A DNA stretch of 15,015 bases from Vicinamibacteria bacterium (GTDB lineage: Bacteria; Acidobacteriota; Vicinamibacteria; Vicinamibacterales; 2-12-FULL-66-21): contig JAICSD010000053.1 of assembly GCA_025937075.1 (NCBI GenBank), positions 1-15,015 on the forward strand, given 5' to 3'. A program made the translations under genes and the position numbers. A model generated the notes under the pieces. That model was not told the origin of the DNA. It did no database searches and worked only from the letters and a program-made list of their open reading frames with translations. Numbering within the stretch: position 1 is the stretch's first letter; each line of letters begins with the position of its first letter. Positions 6,775 through 15,015 of this stretch are shown piece after piece.

Positions 6775-7878
6775 ATGCGAGTTCTGCACGTCGCGGCAGG
6801 CAACCTGTACGGCGGCGTGGAGCGGATCCTCGTCGAGATCGCGCGTGCACGTCCATTCTCCGTCCACGAGTTCGCGATCTGCTTCGACGGGCGTCTACAC
6901 GACGAGCTGCGCGGTGCAGGCGCATCGCCGGAGCGACTTGGTCCCGTGCGCTTCAGTCGCCCCGTTACGTTGTGGCGGGCTCGCCGAAACCTTCGAGCGG
7001 CGCTCGCCGCCCGAGCGTTCGATACGGTCGTCTGCCATTCGCCATGGGCTTACGCGCTCGCGTCGCCTCAATTGTCCTCGTCCATGTGCCGGGTTCTGTG
7101 GGCGCACGACATACTCGATGGAACGCACTGGACCGAGCGCCGTATCGCGCGCACACCGCCGGATCTCATCGTCTGTAACAGCCGAACGACGGCGGACGGA
7201 CTGCGCCGCTGGGCCGGATCGGTGCCGCTCGCAGTCGTTCACCCGCCGGTCGCCCCGAACCGGTATCCGCAGGCGGAACGAGATCGGGTTCGCGCGGAGC
7301 TCGGGATCGATCGCGGCACGACCGTCATCCTGATCGCCAGCCGGTTCGAGCGATGGAAGGGACATGTCGCTCTGCTGAACGCTGTGCCGCAGTTGAAGGG
7401 GGAGTGGAAGCTGTGGATTGCGGGCAATCCACAACGCGGCTCAGAGGAAGCGCTGGAGAGAGACCTGCGCGCGATGTGTGCCGCCAGCGCGCTCGAGACG
7501 CACGTCGCGTTTCTTGGCGAGCGGAGGGACGTGGCGCGCCTCCTGCGCGGCGCGGACGTTCTGTGCCAGCCCAACATCGCGCCCGAACCGTTCGGAGTCG
7601 TGTTCGCCGAGGCGCTGTACGCGGGCGTACCCGTCGTGACCAGCGATGCGGGCGGAGCGCGCGAGATCGTCAATCGCGCCTGTGGGGTGCTGGTCCCGAT
7701 GGGTGACGAACAATCGCTGATGATGGCGCTGCAGAGGCTGATCGACGATCCGGCCCTGCGCGCACGTCTTGGATCGGCCGGGCCGGCGCGCGCAGAGTCG
7801 ATCTGTTCCCCTGTCGCGCAGATCGCGCGCTTCGAAGCCGCGCTCGCCAGCGCGTCGCGGCCAGCGGCGGTTCCATGA
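6775..7878 (+). CDS. Family 4 glycosyltransferase (GT4)
   Basis: A 367-residue GT-B fold enzyme that would transfer a sugar from a nucleotide donor to the growing lipid-linked repeat unit at the cytoplasmic face of the membrane. The N-terminal domain opens with MRVLHVAAGNLYGGVER, the typical GG loop. CNSRTTADGL marks the end of that domain near residue 140. In the donor domain, RWKGH carries Lys195 and the E-x7-E motif is Glu271 and Glu279 in PEPFGVVFAEAL, followed by GVPVVTSDAGGAREIV. Sugar donor and acceptor cannot be read from the sequence. It follows the OPX gene after nine bases, the only non-overlapping junction in the operon, and has no clear Shine-Dalgarno. Confidence 0.9.
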   Translation: MRVLHVAAGNLYGGVERILVEIARARPFSVHEFAICFDGRLHDELRGAGASPERLGPVRFSRPVTLWRARRNLRAALAARAFDTVVCHSPWAYALASPQLSSSMCRVLWAHDILDGTHWTERRIARTPPDLIVCNSRTTADGLRRWAGSVPLAVVHPPVAPNRYPQAERDRVRAELGIDRGTTVILIASRFERWKGHVALLNAVPQLKGEWKLWIAGNPQRGSEEALERDLRAMCAASALETHVAFLGERRDVARLLRGADVLCQPNIAPEPFGVVFAEALYAGVPVVTSDAGGAREIVNRACGVLVPMGDEQSLMMALQRLIDDPALRARLGSAGPARAESICSPVAQIARFEAALASASRPAAVP

Positions 7879-8540
7879 TCGCGGATCTCGTTGCACCGGC
7901 GGTCGAATCCCGCGCGCGTCTGAGCCTTGGACGTGCCGACGAAGCCGTCCACATGATGGTTGCGCGCATCTTCGAGCGAACGTCCGCGAGTGGTCTCCTC
8001 GTCGATGTGGGGTGCGGCCGCGGAAGCTTGTGGCGCTTCTCCCGCGACAGATTCTCGCGGTGCATTGGTGTCGACGCGGTGCGCTATGACGGGCTGCCGC
8101 ACGAAGTCGAGTTTCATCGTGCTGACCTCGACGCGCCGCTTCCGCTGTCGGACGCCTGCGCGGACGCGGTCGCGGCAGCGGAAGTGATCGAACATCTGGA
8201 GAACCCGCGCGCCTTCTGCCGCGAGCTTGCGCGAATCACCCGCCCCGGCGGATGGATTGCCGTAACCACGCCGAACCAGGCGAGCGCGCTGTCGATGCTC
8301 ACGCTGCTGTTCAAGCAGCGATTCGCCGCGTTTCAGGAGCGCGACTACCCTGCGCACCTGACGGCATTGCTCCCGATCGATCTTCAGCGAATCGCGGCGG
8401 AGTGCGGGCTTCAGCAGATCGGGGTCGAGTACAGCTGCGAGGGACGTGTGCCGGCGACGGCGACCCACTATCCGCGAGCGCTTGCCTCGGCGTGGCCACG
8501 ATGGCTCTCGGACAATGTCGCGGTGTTCGGGCAGCGATGA
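7875..8540 (+). CDS. Class I SAM-dependent methyltransferase
   Basis: A 221-residue methyltransferase of the Methyltransf_11/23 type. Motif I is LVDVGCGRG with Asp44 and Gly46/48/50. The post-motif region has AAEVIEHLENP, and RPGGWIAVTTPN is the usual motif before strand 5. Between these is ADLDAPLPLSDACAD, the common pattern leading to the SAM adenine pocket. In this context it probably methylates a sugar of the repeat unit or the chain end, but the acceptor is not visible. The ATG overlaps the preceding GT4 stop and its own stop overlaps the next GT4 start (both ATGA). Confidence 0.88.
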   Translation: MIADLVAPAVESRARLSLGRADEAVHMMVARIFERTSASGLLVDVGCGRGSLWRFSRDRFSRCIGVDAVRYDGLPHEVEFHRADLDAPLPLSDACADAVAAAEVIEHLENPRAFCRELARITRPGGWIAVTTPNQASALSMLTLLFKQRFAAFQERDYPAHLTALLPIDLQRIAAECGLQQIGVEYSCEGRVPATATHYPRALASAWPRWLSDNVAVFGQR

Positions 8541-9760
8541 CGATCGCATTCCTCAGCGTCTCGGCGGAGATGGGCGGATCCGAGGTCTGCCTGCTCCAGC
8601 TCGTACGCGGCATTCGCCGTACTGAGCCGAGCTGGCAACTGAGAGTGGTCGTGCCGCGCGAGGGAGCCCTCGCCGCGCGCGCACGGGATCTCGGTGCCGA
8701 CGTCCGCATTCTGCCGCTTCCCGCATCGCTGGCGAGGCTCGGCGAATCCGGCGTCCGAACAGGTGCGGCGCTCGCGCGCACCGGTGTGAGCTTCGTCGCG
8801 GCCGCAACGAGCATGGGCAGCTATCGCCGCAGCCTCGCGCAGCTTCTGACGGATGTCGGCGCAGATCTGGTCCACACCAACGGATTCAAGCTGCACGTCC
8901 TTGGCGCCCGCGCCGCGAGCGCCGGCACGCCGGTCGTCTGGCACGTGCACGAGTACGTGAGCCCGCGTCCGATCACGCGGGTGCTCCTGAAGCGTCACGC
9001 GGCTCGCGCCTCCGTTGTCGTCGCCAATTCGCGGAGCGTCGAGCACGATCTTCGCAGCGTGCTTGGCACGGATACGACAGTCAGGACGATTTACAACGCC
9101 GTCGATCTCGACGAGTTCTCCCCGCAGGGTCACGTAGTGGACCTCGACGAGCTCGCCGGCCTTGCACCGGCGCCGCCGGGCACGATCCGCATCGGGCTCC
9201 TCGCGACGTTCGGACGCTGGAAGGGCCACGCTCCGTTCCTGCGCGCCATCCGGCAGTTGAACACGCGCGTCCCGGTTCGTGCCTACATCATCGGTGCGCC
9301 GCTCTATGACACGGCCGGAAGTCAGTACACGCTCGCCGAGCTCCGGCAACTCGCGGCGGATCTTGGTCTGGCCGGGCGCGTGGGCTTCACCGGTTTCATC
9401 GATCGTCCCGCCGCCGCTCTCCGCGCGCTCGACGTTGCCGTTCACGCGAGCATCCAGCCGGAACCGTTCGGGCTCGTCATTGCGGAAGCGATGGCCTGCG
9501 GGCGCGCGGTCGTCGTCAGCATGGCCGGAGGCGCGGCGGAGCTCGTTCGCGACGGCATCGACGCACTCACGCATCGGCCCGGCGACGTGGATGCGCTGGC
9601 AGCGGCGATTCAGCAATGCGCGGAAGGCGCCGAGTTGCGCCGGCGCCTTGGCCATGCCGCGCGTCGATCCGCAATGAGCCGGTTCGATGCCGCAGCGTTC
9701 ACGGCGGATTTCGTCGATCTGTACCGCCGCGTCGGACCCATGGCAGCTTCCCTGACGTGA
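8537..9760 (+). CDS. Family 4 glycosyltransferase (GT4), second of three
   Basis: A GT-B glycosyltransferase of 407 residues for repeat-unit assembly. It opens MTIAFLSVSAEMGGSEV with the GG acceptor-side loop. HTNGFKLHVLG and WHVHEY lie in the N-terminal domain, and ANSRSVEHDL precedes YNAVDLDEF. The donor domain has GRWKGH with Lys229 and the E-x7-E pair Glu309 and Glu317 in PEPFGLVIAEAM. The motif wording is close to the first GT4 in this operon, suggesting the two are related within the family. The frame is open upstream of 8537, but that stretch lies inside the methyltransferase gene; the ATGA overlap at 8537 fits the pattern of the operon and gives the canonical N-terminus. Confidence 0.9.
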   Translation: MTIAFLSVSAEMGGSEVCLLQLVRGIRRTEPSWQLRVVVPREGALAARARDLGADVRILPLPASLARLGESGVRTGAALARTGVSFVAAATSMGSYRRSLAQLLTDVGADLVHTNGFKLHVLGARAASAGTPVVWHVHEYVSPRPITRVLLKRHAARASVVVANSRSVEHDLRSVLGTDTTVRTIYNAVDLDEFSPQGHVVDLDELAGLAPAPPGTIRIGLLATFGRWKGHAPFLRAIRQLNTRVPVRAYIIGAPLYDTAGSQYTLAELRQLAADLGLAGRVGFTGFIDRPAAALRALDVAVHASIQPEPFGLVIAEAMACGRAVVVSMAGGAAELVRDGIDALTHRPGDVDALAAAIQQCAEGAELRRRLGHAARRSAMSRFDAAAFTADFVDLYRRVGPMAASLT

Positions 9761-11127
9761 ACGTATCCACACACGCGGCATCGGCAGACGTGCGGGTGAG
9801 CGCGCCGGTCCTGCACGCGCGGTGGGGATTTCCCGAGCTGTTCGTCATCAGCCAGACGGCGCTGCCCGCCCTGCTGTTCCTGCCGGGGACGCAGCCATTC
9901 CGACTGCCGATTCGCGTCTCCGCGTTTGCGATCAGCCTCGCCGCGTTTGCCTGGTGGCAGATCGAATCCACCGTCCGCGTTCCCGCGTCACGCGCACAGA
10001 GCTGGCTCGTGGCCGTCATGGCGCTGCTCGCCCTCATGCTCTTCCACCCGCAGACGACGACGCTGGTGGGAGGTATGGCGCATGGAGCGGTGTACTTCGC
10101 CGTGATGGCGCCGGTGTTCTGGGCGCCCGGCCTCGTGCGCACGCCGGAGCGGCTCGCGCGCGTGATGTGGCTGCTGTTGATTTGCTCCGGCGTCAACGCC
10201 CTCATCGGCGTGCTGCAGGTCTATGACCCTGCCAGATGGCTTCCGGCGGAGTTCTCGCGCGTGCTGACGGAGGACCCGACGCTCGGTCTCGCGCCGCTGA
10301 CCTTCATCGGCCCGGACGGCCGCCGGATCGTCAGGCCGCCGGGCCTCTTCGATACCCCAGGCGCCGTGGCGGGTCCCGGCATGTCGGCTGCGCTTCTCGG
10401 CCTGGTGTTCGCGACGAGCGCGATTCCCGCGTGGAAGCGCAGCTTGTCGCTTGCGTTCGCGGGCGCTGGGCTTGCGGCCATCTATCTGAGCCAGGTACGC
10501 ATCAGCCTCGTCATGACAGCCGTGATGATGGCGTGTTACGTAATCATCACGGCGCGTCAGGGGCGCTGCGGCCGCGCCACGAAGTTCGGCATTCTCGCTG
10601 GCGGGATCATCATCGGCAGCTTCACCGTGGCGCTTGCCCTCGGCGGGACGAGCGTTCACGACCGCGTGATGACGCTGTTCGTCACGGATCCGCTCAGCGT
10701 GTACCAGAGCGCGCGCGGAACACAGTTGACGATCACGTTCCGCGATCTGCTGTTCGAGCATCCGTTCGGCGCCGGGCTCGCGCGGTGGGGCATGGCCGCG
10801 AGCTATTTCGGCTTCTTCACGATCGACACGCCGGCGCTGTGGGCCGAGATCCAGTTCACTGCCTGGATGATCGACGGCGGCGTTCTGCTGATCGTCCTCT
10901 ACTGCGGCGCGCTCATCGTGACCGCGCTGTCACAGTACCGCGCAGCGATGATGCTGCAGTACCCGAAGCTCGCCACGTGCGCGTCGGTGGTGATGAGCAC
11001 CAACATGGGGGTCGCGGCGCTCATCTTCAGCTTCACGCCGTTCAACACGCAGATCGGCCTGCAGTACTGGTTCCTCGCAGGGGCGCTGCACGGTGTCGCG
11101 AGCAGTCATGGGACCGAAGGCGCATGA
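9757..11127 (+). CDS. Wzy/WaaL-like O-antigen polymerase/ligase family membrane protein
   Basis: A 456-residue polytopic protein with about ten to twelve hydrophobic segments, for example WLVAVMALLALMLF, VMWLLLICSGVNALIGVL and FGILAGGIIIGSFTVALAL. It fits the Wzy_C/O-antigen ligase family: SQVRIS with Arg248 in the transmembrane core, and a long periplasmic loop containing HPFGAG (335-340), the usual N/H-P-x-G-x-G signature. In this operon it most likely polymerises repeat units on the outer face of the inner membrane. The start is GTG 9757, overlapping the previous GT4 stop as GTGA and giving M-N-V-S-T-H; no Shine-Dalgarno is visible, so it probably depends on coupling. A ligase role is the main alternative. 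Confidence 0.82.
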   Translation: MNVSTHAASADVRVSAPVLHARWGFPELFVISQTALPALLFLPGTQPFRLPIRVSAFAISLAAFAWWQIESTVRVPASRAQSWLVAVMALLALMLFHPQTTTLVGGMAHGAVYFAVMAPVFWAPGLVRTPERLARVMWLLLICSGVNALIGVLQVYDPARWLPAEFSRVLTEDPTLGLAPLTFIGPDGRRIVRPPGLFDTPGAVAGPGMSAALLGLVFATSAIPAWKRSLSLAFAGAGLAAIYLSQVRISLVMTAVMMACYVIITARQGRCGRATKFGILAGGIIIGSFTVALALGGTSVHDRVMTLFVTDPLSVYQSARGTQLTITFRDLLFEHPFGAGLARWGMAASYFGFFTIDTPALWAEIQFTAWMIDGGVLLIVLYCGALIVTALSQYRAAMMLQYPKLATCASVVMSTNMGVAALIFSFTPFNTQIGLQYWFLAGALHGVASSHGTEGA

Positions 11128-12254
11128 GGCCCTGGCTCATTGCGTCCGGCGATTTCACGACAGCGGGCGGCATGGATCGCGCGAACCATGGTCTCGCATC
11201 GTACCTCGCACGGACCGGACGTCCGGTGCATCTCGTGGCGCACCGCGTCGCATCCGATCTTGCGGGGCAGCGAGGGATACGCGTCCACGCGGTTGCGAGG
11301 CCGTTCGGTGCGCATCTCATTGGCGCGCCGCTCCTTTCACGCGCCGCGCAGCGTGTGTCGCGGTCGCTCGATCACGGCGCATGCCGGCTCGCCAACGGCG
11401 GGAACACCGCGCTGCCCGGCGCGACCTGGATTCATTACCTCCACGCCGCGCATGCGCCGTCGGTGAACGGTTCGCTCCGGACGAGCGTTGCGGCCCGCGC
11501 GGGCCGGCACTATCACCTGAGATGCGAGCGGAAGGCGATCGAGCGCGCAGACGTCATCATTTGTAACAGCGCGCGGACGGCTGCGGACGTGAAGGAGCAT
11601 TACCGCGTTCCCGACTCGCGCCTCCGCATCATCTACTACGGCGTGGATGCGGAGCGATTCCGGGCGGCAACGCCGGTGGAGCGCGCCGCCGCGCGCCAGG
11701 CGTTTGGAATCGCCGCCGATCGCTACGCGGCCGTATTCGCGGGCGCGCTTGGCGATCGGCGCAAAGGCTTCGACCTGCTGTTCGACGCCTGGCAGTCACT
11801 GCACCGGGATCCTGCGTGGAACGTCGATCTGCTCGTCGTCGGCGCCGGCGGCGAGCAGACGTCGTGGATGGAGCGGGCGCGGCACGCGGGTCTCGACGGT
11901 TCGATCAGGTTCCTCGGCTTTCGGAACGACATGGCCGCGCTGTTCGCCGCGGCCGATGTCGTCGTTCACCCGGCGCGGTACGAGGCGTACGGGCTTGCCG
12001 TCCACGAAGCGATCTGCCGCAGCGTACCGGCACTCGTCGGGGCCGGCGCTGGTATCGCCGAGCGCTACCCGCGCGAGCTTGGCGGGCTCGTCCTGGCCGA
12101 TCCTCTTTCGTCGCAGGCGCTCGTGACCAGCCTTCGCGCGTGGCGTGCGAACGCCACCGAATGGCGTAAGCGCGTCGGGTTGTTTGCCGCACGGCTCGCG
12201 TCGAGATCGTGGGACCAGATGGCCGCCGAGATTACCGCCGCGATCGAATCGTGA
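11124..12254 (+). CDS. Family 4 glycosyltransferase (GT4), third of three
   Basis: A 376-residue GT-B enzyme of the same operon. The N-terminus reads MRPWLIASGDFTTAGGMDRAN, with the GG loop slightly displaced. ATWIHYLHAAHAPSVNG and ICNSARTAADVKEHY lie in the first domain, then YYGVDAERF. The donor domain has GDRRKGFDLL with Lys214 and the E-x7-E pair Glu287 and Glu295 in YEAYGLAVHEAI. It is more divergent from the other two GT4 enzymes than they are from each other, so it probably makes a different linkage. Its ATG overlaps the polymerase stop (ATGA) and its stop overlaps the next start (GTGA). A weak GAAGG sits three bases before the start. Confidence 0.9.
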   Translation: MRPWLIASGDFTTAGGMDRANHGLASYLARTGRPVHLVAHRVASDLAGQRGIRVHAVARPFGAHLIGAPLLSRAAQRVSRSLDHGACRLANGGNTALPGATWIHYLHAAHAPSVNGSLRTSVAARAGRHYHLRCERKAIERADVIICNSARTAADVKEHYRVPDSRLRIIYYGVDAERFRAATPVERAAARQAFGIAADRYAAVFAGALGDRRKGFDLLFDAWQSLHRDPAWNVDLLVVGAGGEQTSWMERARHAGLDGSIRFLGFRNDMAALFAAADVVVHPARYEAYGLAVHEAICRSVPALVGAGAGIAERYPRELGGLVLADPLSSQALVTSLRAWRANATEWRKRVGLFAARLASRSWDQMAAEITAAIES

Positions 12255-13207
12255 CGGCTCCGTTCACGCCCGTGTCCGAGTGTTGGATCTGCGGCGGGAC
12301 CGCGCTCACTCGCCTGCACGACGCGTCGTTCGAGCTTGGGGACTATCGAACGCAGGATCCCGAACTGGCGGCGTATTCGGGGGATTCGGTTGCAATCGTG
12401 CGGTGTGACGCATGCGGTTTCGCGCAGCCGGCCGAGCTTCCTGCGCTGTCGCGGTATTTCGAGCGGCTCTACGATCAGCGCTGGTCTCGGGAATGGATCC
12501 AGCATGAGCACGAGGCGACCTACAAGGACCTGATCTTCGCGGACGTGATCCGGGAGCTCGGGACGAGAGTGCAGAAGCCGCGCCCGCGGCTGCTCGATAT
12601 CGGATCGCACGCCGGCCGGTTTCTCGTGCTCGCGCGGCGCGCCGGCTGGGAGGTGGCAGGCCTCGAGCTCAATCCGAGCACTGCCGCGTTTGCGGCCGCA
12701 GCATCCGGTGCGCCGATTCATCACGGCAGCATTCACGCGTTCGAAGCGGAACGCGACCGTTTCGACGCCATCACGATGACCGACGTTCTCGAGCACGTGC
12801 CCGAGCCGCGCACGATTCTTCGGAGGGCTCGAGCGTTGCTCGCGCCGCACGGATGGCTTGCCGTCAAGGTCCCGAACGCGCCGGCGCAGCGGCTGAAGGA
12901 GAGCGCCAGGGCACGCCTCCGCCAGGCATATCGTCCGACGCTCGCGGACAACCTGGTCCACGTGAACCACTTCTGTCCGACATCGCTCCGGGCGGCCCTC
13001 GCGCGCGAAGGGTTCGAGCACATCGTCATTGCCGCGGGCGCTCCCGAGCTGCCGCCGAACGGCACGCTTGCGGCGCTCACCGACCGTGCCGCGCGACTCG
13101 CAGCGTTTCGGACAGCGCGACTCTTGCCGGGCGGGATCCACACGCCGCTCGCGTTCAATCTGCAGGCCTACGCCAGACGGGCCACGGACGACGCGGAGGC
13201 GAGTTGA
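12251..13207 (+). CDS. Zinc-ribbon SAM-dependent methyltransferase
   Basis: A 318-residue methyltransferase with an N-terminal four-cysteine zinc ribbon: Cys11 and Cys14 (CWICGG), Cys52 and Cys55 (CDACGF). The SAM domain follows, with motif I LLDIGSHAGRF at 114-124, ELNPS as the acidic end of strand 2, DVLEHVPEP, and HGWLAVKVPN. The ribbon-plus-methyltransferase layout resembles sugar methyltransferases (Methyltransf_13 with Methyltransf_23), but the Methyltransf_14 C-terminal domain of C-methyltransferases does not fit in this length. It probably decorates a sugar of the exopolysaccharide. GTG 12251 forms a GTGA overlap with the GT4 stop and has no Shine-Dalgarno. A longer in-frame ATG at 12209 would add 14 residues inside the previous gene and is less likely. 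Confidence 0.86.
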   Translation: MTAPFTPVSECWICGGTALTRLHDASFELGDYRTQDPELAAYSGDSVAIVRCDACGFAQPAELPALSRYFERLYDQRWSREWIQHEHEATYKDLIFADVIRELGTRVQKPRPRLLDIGSHAGRFLVLARRAGWEVAGLELNPSTAAFAAAASGAPIHHGSIHAFEAERDRFDAITMTDVLEHVPEPRTILRRARALLAPHGWLAVKVPNAPAQRLKESARARLRQAYRPTLADNLVHVNHFCPTSLRAALAREGFEHIVIAAGAPELPPNGTLAALTDRAARLAAFRTARLLPGGIHTPLAFNLQAYARRATDDAEAS

Positions 13208-14097
13208 CGCATCATACGGCGCCGCTGCTGTCGGTCGTCATGCCGACGTTCAACAACGAAGCCGTGCTCCGCGTAGCGGTCGAGGGATGGCGCTGCCTAG
13301 GCGGCGACGCGATCGAGCTGATCGTGATCGAGGACGGCTGCCGCGATGGAACCGCCGCGTTCCTCGAACGTGAAGCTGCCACAGCGTGGGGCCGAACGCA
13401 CCTGCGCTGGATCCAGGAGGACGATGCCCACGAGCTGCGATGCACGAATCGCGGGCTCGCCGCTGCAGGCGGGCCGCTGGTCGCGGCATGGCAGGATGAC
13501 ATGTTCCTGCAGGCGCCGTGGCTCGTCCCGGAGCTGATCGCGAACTTCGATGCGTACCCGGAGCTCGGGATGTTGAGCTTGAGCCGTGGGCTCAATTGCC
13601 TCCCATGCGGCGATCCGATTGAGCGCTGGGAGGATCTCTGCGACTGGCGGCGGCTGCAGAGCACGATAGGACACGGTCCCGGCAACTGGGTGCGGCTTCA
13701 GGAAGTGGACGCGGTGATCCGTCCATGGGTCGTGAGGCGCGCCTGTCTCGATCGCGTCGGCTTGCTCGACGAAGCGTTCCGTCCGACGGAGTGGGACGAA
13801 GCGGATCTCGCGTTTCGAATCAGACGAGCGGGCTGGCGAGTAGCGACGTGCGGCTACGAACGGCTCGGGGCGTACTTCCATCGCGGCAGCGCCACACTCG
13901 GCACCCCGTCGCGCGCGTACCTCGATCGCGTGCTCGCAAACGGACGTCTGTTTCACCAGCGCTGGGACGACGAGATCTCGCGGATGCATGCGCGGCCGCG
14001 CCACACGTGGCGTCGGCAGGCCACGCCAGCGGGCTGGGCCGCCACGATGGTGCAATCCGTTCGAGCCGGCGCGAGACGCGCGCTGGGAGCCGCATGA
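13204..14097 (+). CDS. Family 2 glycosyltransferase (GT2)
   Basis: A GT-A inverting glycosyltransferase of 297 residues. LLSVVMPTFNNEAVL opens the nucleotide-binding fold, IVIEDGCRDG (Glu43, Asp44) binds the nucleotide, Gln97-Asp98-Asp99 in AWQDDM is the DxD-like metal site, and TEWDEADLAFRIRRAGW (Glu196, Asp198, Glu199, Asp201) holds the likely catalytic base region. No transmembrane segments, so it acts at the cytoplasmic face. The start is unusual: TTG 13204 overlaps the previous stop as TTGA and has GGAGG at 13195-13199. The next in-frame ATG is inside the VVMPTFNN strand and would destroy the fold, so TTG is strongly supported although rare. Confidence 0.88.
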   Translation: MTHHTAPLLSVVMPTFNNEAVLRVAVEGWRCLGGDAIELIVIEDGCRDGTAAFLEREAATAWGRTHLRWIQEDDAHELRCTNRGLAAAGGPLVAAWQDDMFLQAPWLVPELIANFDAYPELGMLSLSRGLNCLPCGDPIERWEDLCDWRRLQSTIGHGPGNWVRLQEVDAVIRPWVVRRACLDRVGLLDEAFRPTEWDEADLAFRIRRAGWRVATCGYERLGAYFHRGSATLGTPSRAYLDRVLANGRLFHQRWDDEISRMHARPRHTWRRQATPAGWAATMVQSVRAGARRALGAA

Positions 14098-15015
14098 GCA
14101 GGACCGCGCGCGCATCGGTGAGCGCCGCGTTCAGCTACGTGCAGTTCGGCGCTGCGCTCGTCGCGGGGCTTTGGGTGGTGCCGTTCACGCTCGGGCACGT
14201 GGGCGCGCGGCTCTACGGCTTGTGGCTCGCGTCCGGAGAGCTCCTCGCGTACGCCGGCTTGAGCGAGCTTGGTGTCCTCGTCACGCTCCCGTGGCTGATT
14301 GCCGAATCGGACGGGCGACAGGATCGCTCGCGCATGCGCCACCTCGTGAGCACCGCGGTGTCGGCTGCGCTGCTGACGACGATCGTCTACGTCCTCTTTG
14401 TGCTGGGTGTCTGGGCGTTCCTGCCGCGAATGCTGCACCTCGCCTCGTCGGAGCGACCGCTCGTCATCGGTCCCATCCTGCTGATTGCCGCCGCCGGGTG
14501 CATCGCGCAGCCCTTGCGCGTATTCGGCGCGGTGCTCGCCGGACTGCAGGACGTGCGCTTCAACGGCCTGCTGAGCCTCACGAACTGGACGCTTGGATTC
14601 GTGCTCACCGTGCTGCTCCTCCAGCACGGCTATGGTCTGTATGCCCTGGCGATTGCGGCTGCGGCACCCGCGACCGTCAGTGGTTTCTGGAGCATCGCGC
14701 GCGTCGCCTTCATTGCTCCAGACCTGCTGCGCGGATGGCCGCGTCCTTCGTGGAACGACATGCGCGTTCTTTACGTGGAAGGACTCGGGACATGGATAGG
14801 CGGGTGGGGCTGGCGGCTGATTGCGGCCAGCGATGGCCTGGTGCTCGCGGCACTGGGGCGTCCCGCGCAGGTGGCGGCGCTCGCCTGCACGCACAAGCTC
14901 GCGCAGGCGCTCGTGCAGCTCTCGTGGATTCCGTGCGACAACGGGCTCGTCGGGCTCGCGCAGCTTGCGGGAGAGCAGCACAGAGAACGCCTTCGCGACG
15001 CGATCGTCGTCATGG
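14094..15015 (+). CDS. Wzx-like polysaccharide flippase, truncated by the window end
   Basis: A membrane transporter of the MVF/MOP superfamily that would flip the lipid-linked repeat unit across the inner membrane. Only the first 307 codons are present; the frame is open to the window edge. By eye there are at least seven hydrophobic segments, among them FSYVQFGAALVAGLWVVPF near the start, ALLTTIVYVLFVLGVWAFL, and VIGPILLIAAAGCIAQPLRV. The early FTLGHVGARLYGLWLASGELL resembles the Pro-Glyx-YGxW region at the first loop of Wzx proteins. The ATG overlaps the GT2 stop (ATGA), with GGGAG at 14085-14089. The role rests on hydrophobicity, this motif and position beside GTs and a polymerase. Confidence 0.78.
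   Translation, partial: MSRTARASVSAAFSYVQFGAALVAGLWVVPFTLGHVGARLYGLWLASGELLAYAGLSELGVLVTLPWLIAESDGRQDRSRMRHLVSTAVSAALLTTIVYVLFVLGVWAFLPRMLHLASSERPLVIGPILLIAAAGCIAQPLRVFGAVLAGLQDVRFNGLLSLTNWTLGFVLTVLLLQHGYGLYALAIAAAAPATVSGFWSIARVAFIAPDLLRGWPRPSWNDMRVLYVEGLGTWIGGWGWRLIAASDGLVLAALGRPAQVAALACTHKLAQALVQLSWIPCDNGLVGLAQLAGEQHRERLRDAIVVM

Overview
The window is 15 kb of dense, GC-rich bacterial DNA (by eye roughly two thirds G+C). All twelve genes I support lie on the + strand. The style (a fused dehydrogenase E1, short CAGGAG-type octamer repeats in the few intergenic gaps, very tight gene packing) suggests an Acidobacteriota relative, possibly class Vicinamibacteria. That placement is inference from general appearance; there is no marker gene here.

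Region 1 (1-3490) looks like ordinary metabolism and repair. A repeat-rich leader precedes a fused alpha/beta E1 of a 2-oxo acid dehydrogenase complex. Six bases further on is an Fpg/Nei (MutM-type) DNA glycosylase with intact N-terminal Pro-Glu, Lys57 and a four-cysteine zinc finger.

Region 2 (3491-3668) is the only real regulatory gap. It holds three tandem CAGGAGNN octamers, a 44-bp interrupted dyad, and a near-consensus sigma-70 promoter (TTGACA, 17 bp, GATAAT) whose -35 hexamer lies inside the right arm of the dyad.

Region 3 (3669 to the window end) is one long exopolysaccharide operon of Wzx/Wzy type. In order: a degenerate NtrC-family regulator, an outer-membrane beta-barrel, a short Wza-like (OPX) export protein, a GT4 glycosyltransferase, a SAM methyltransferase, a second GT4, a Wzy/WaaL-like polymerase, a third GT4, a zinc-ribbon methyltransferase, a GT2 glycosyltransferase, and a Wzx-like flippase cut by the window edge. 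Nine of the ten junctions are 4-nt stop/start overlaps (ATGA, GTGA or TTGA), so several starts differ from the longest open frame.

Likely working model: the GTs and the two methyltransferases build and decorate a lipid-linked repeat unit, the flippase moves it across the inner membrane, the Wzy-like protein polymerises it, and the OPX protein plus beta-barrel carry the polymer across the outer membrane. The regulator probably controls the operon, and perhaps itself, through the dyad. No initiating phosphoglycosyltransferase and no Wzc-type co-polymerase/kinase is present in the window; they may lie downstream or elsewhere.

The observations most worth following are the ATPase-dead enhancer-binding-protein relative paired with a sigma-70 promoter and large operator, and the split outer-membrane export pair.
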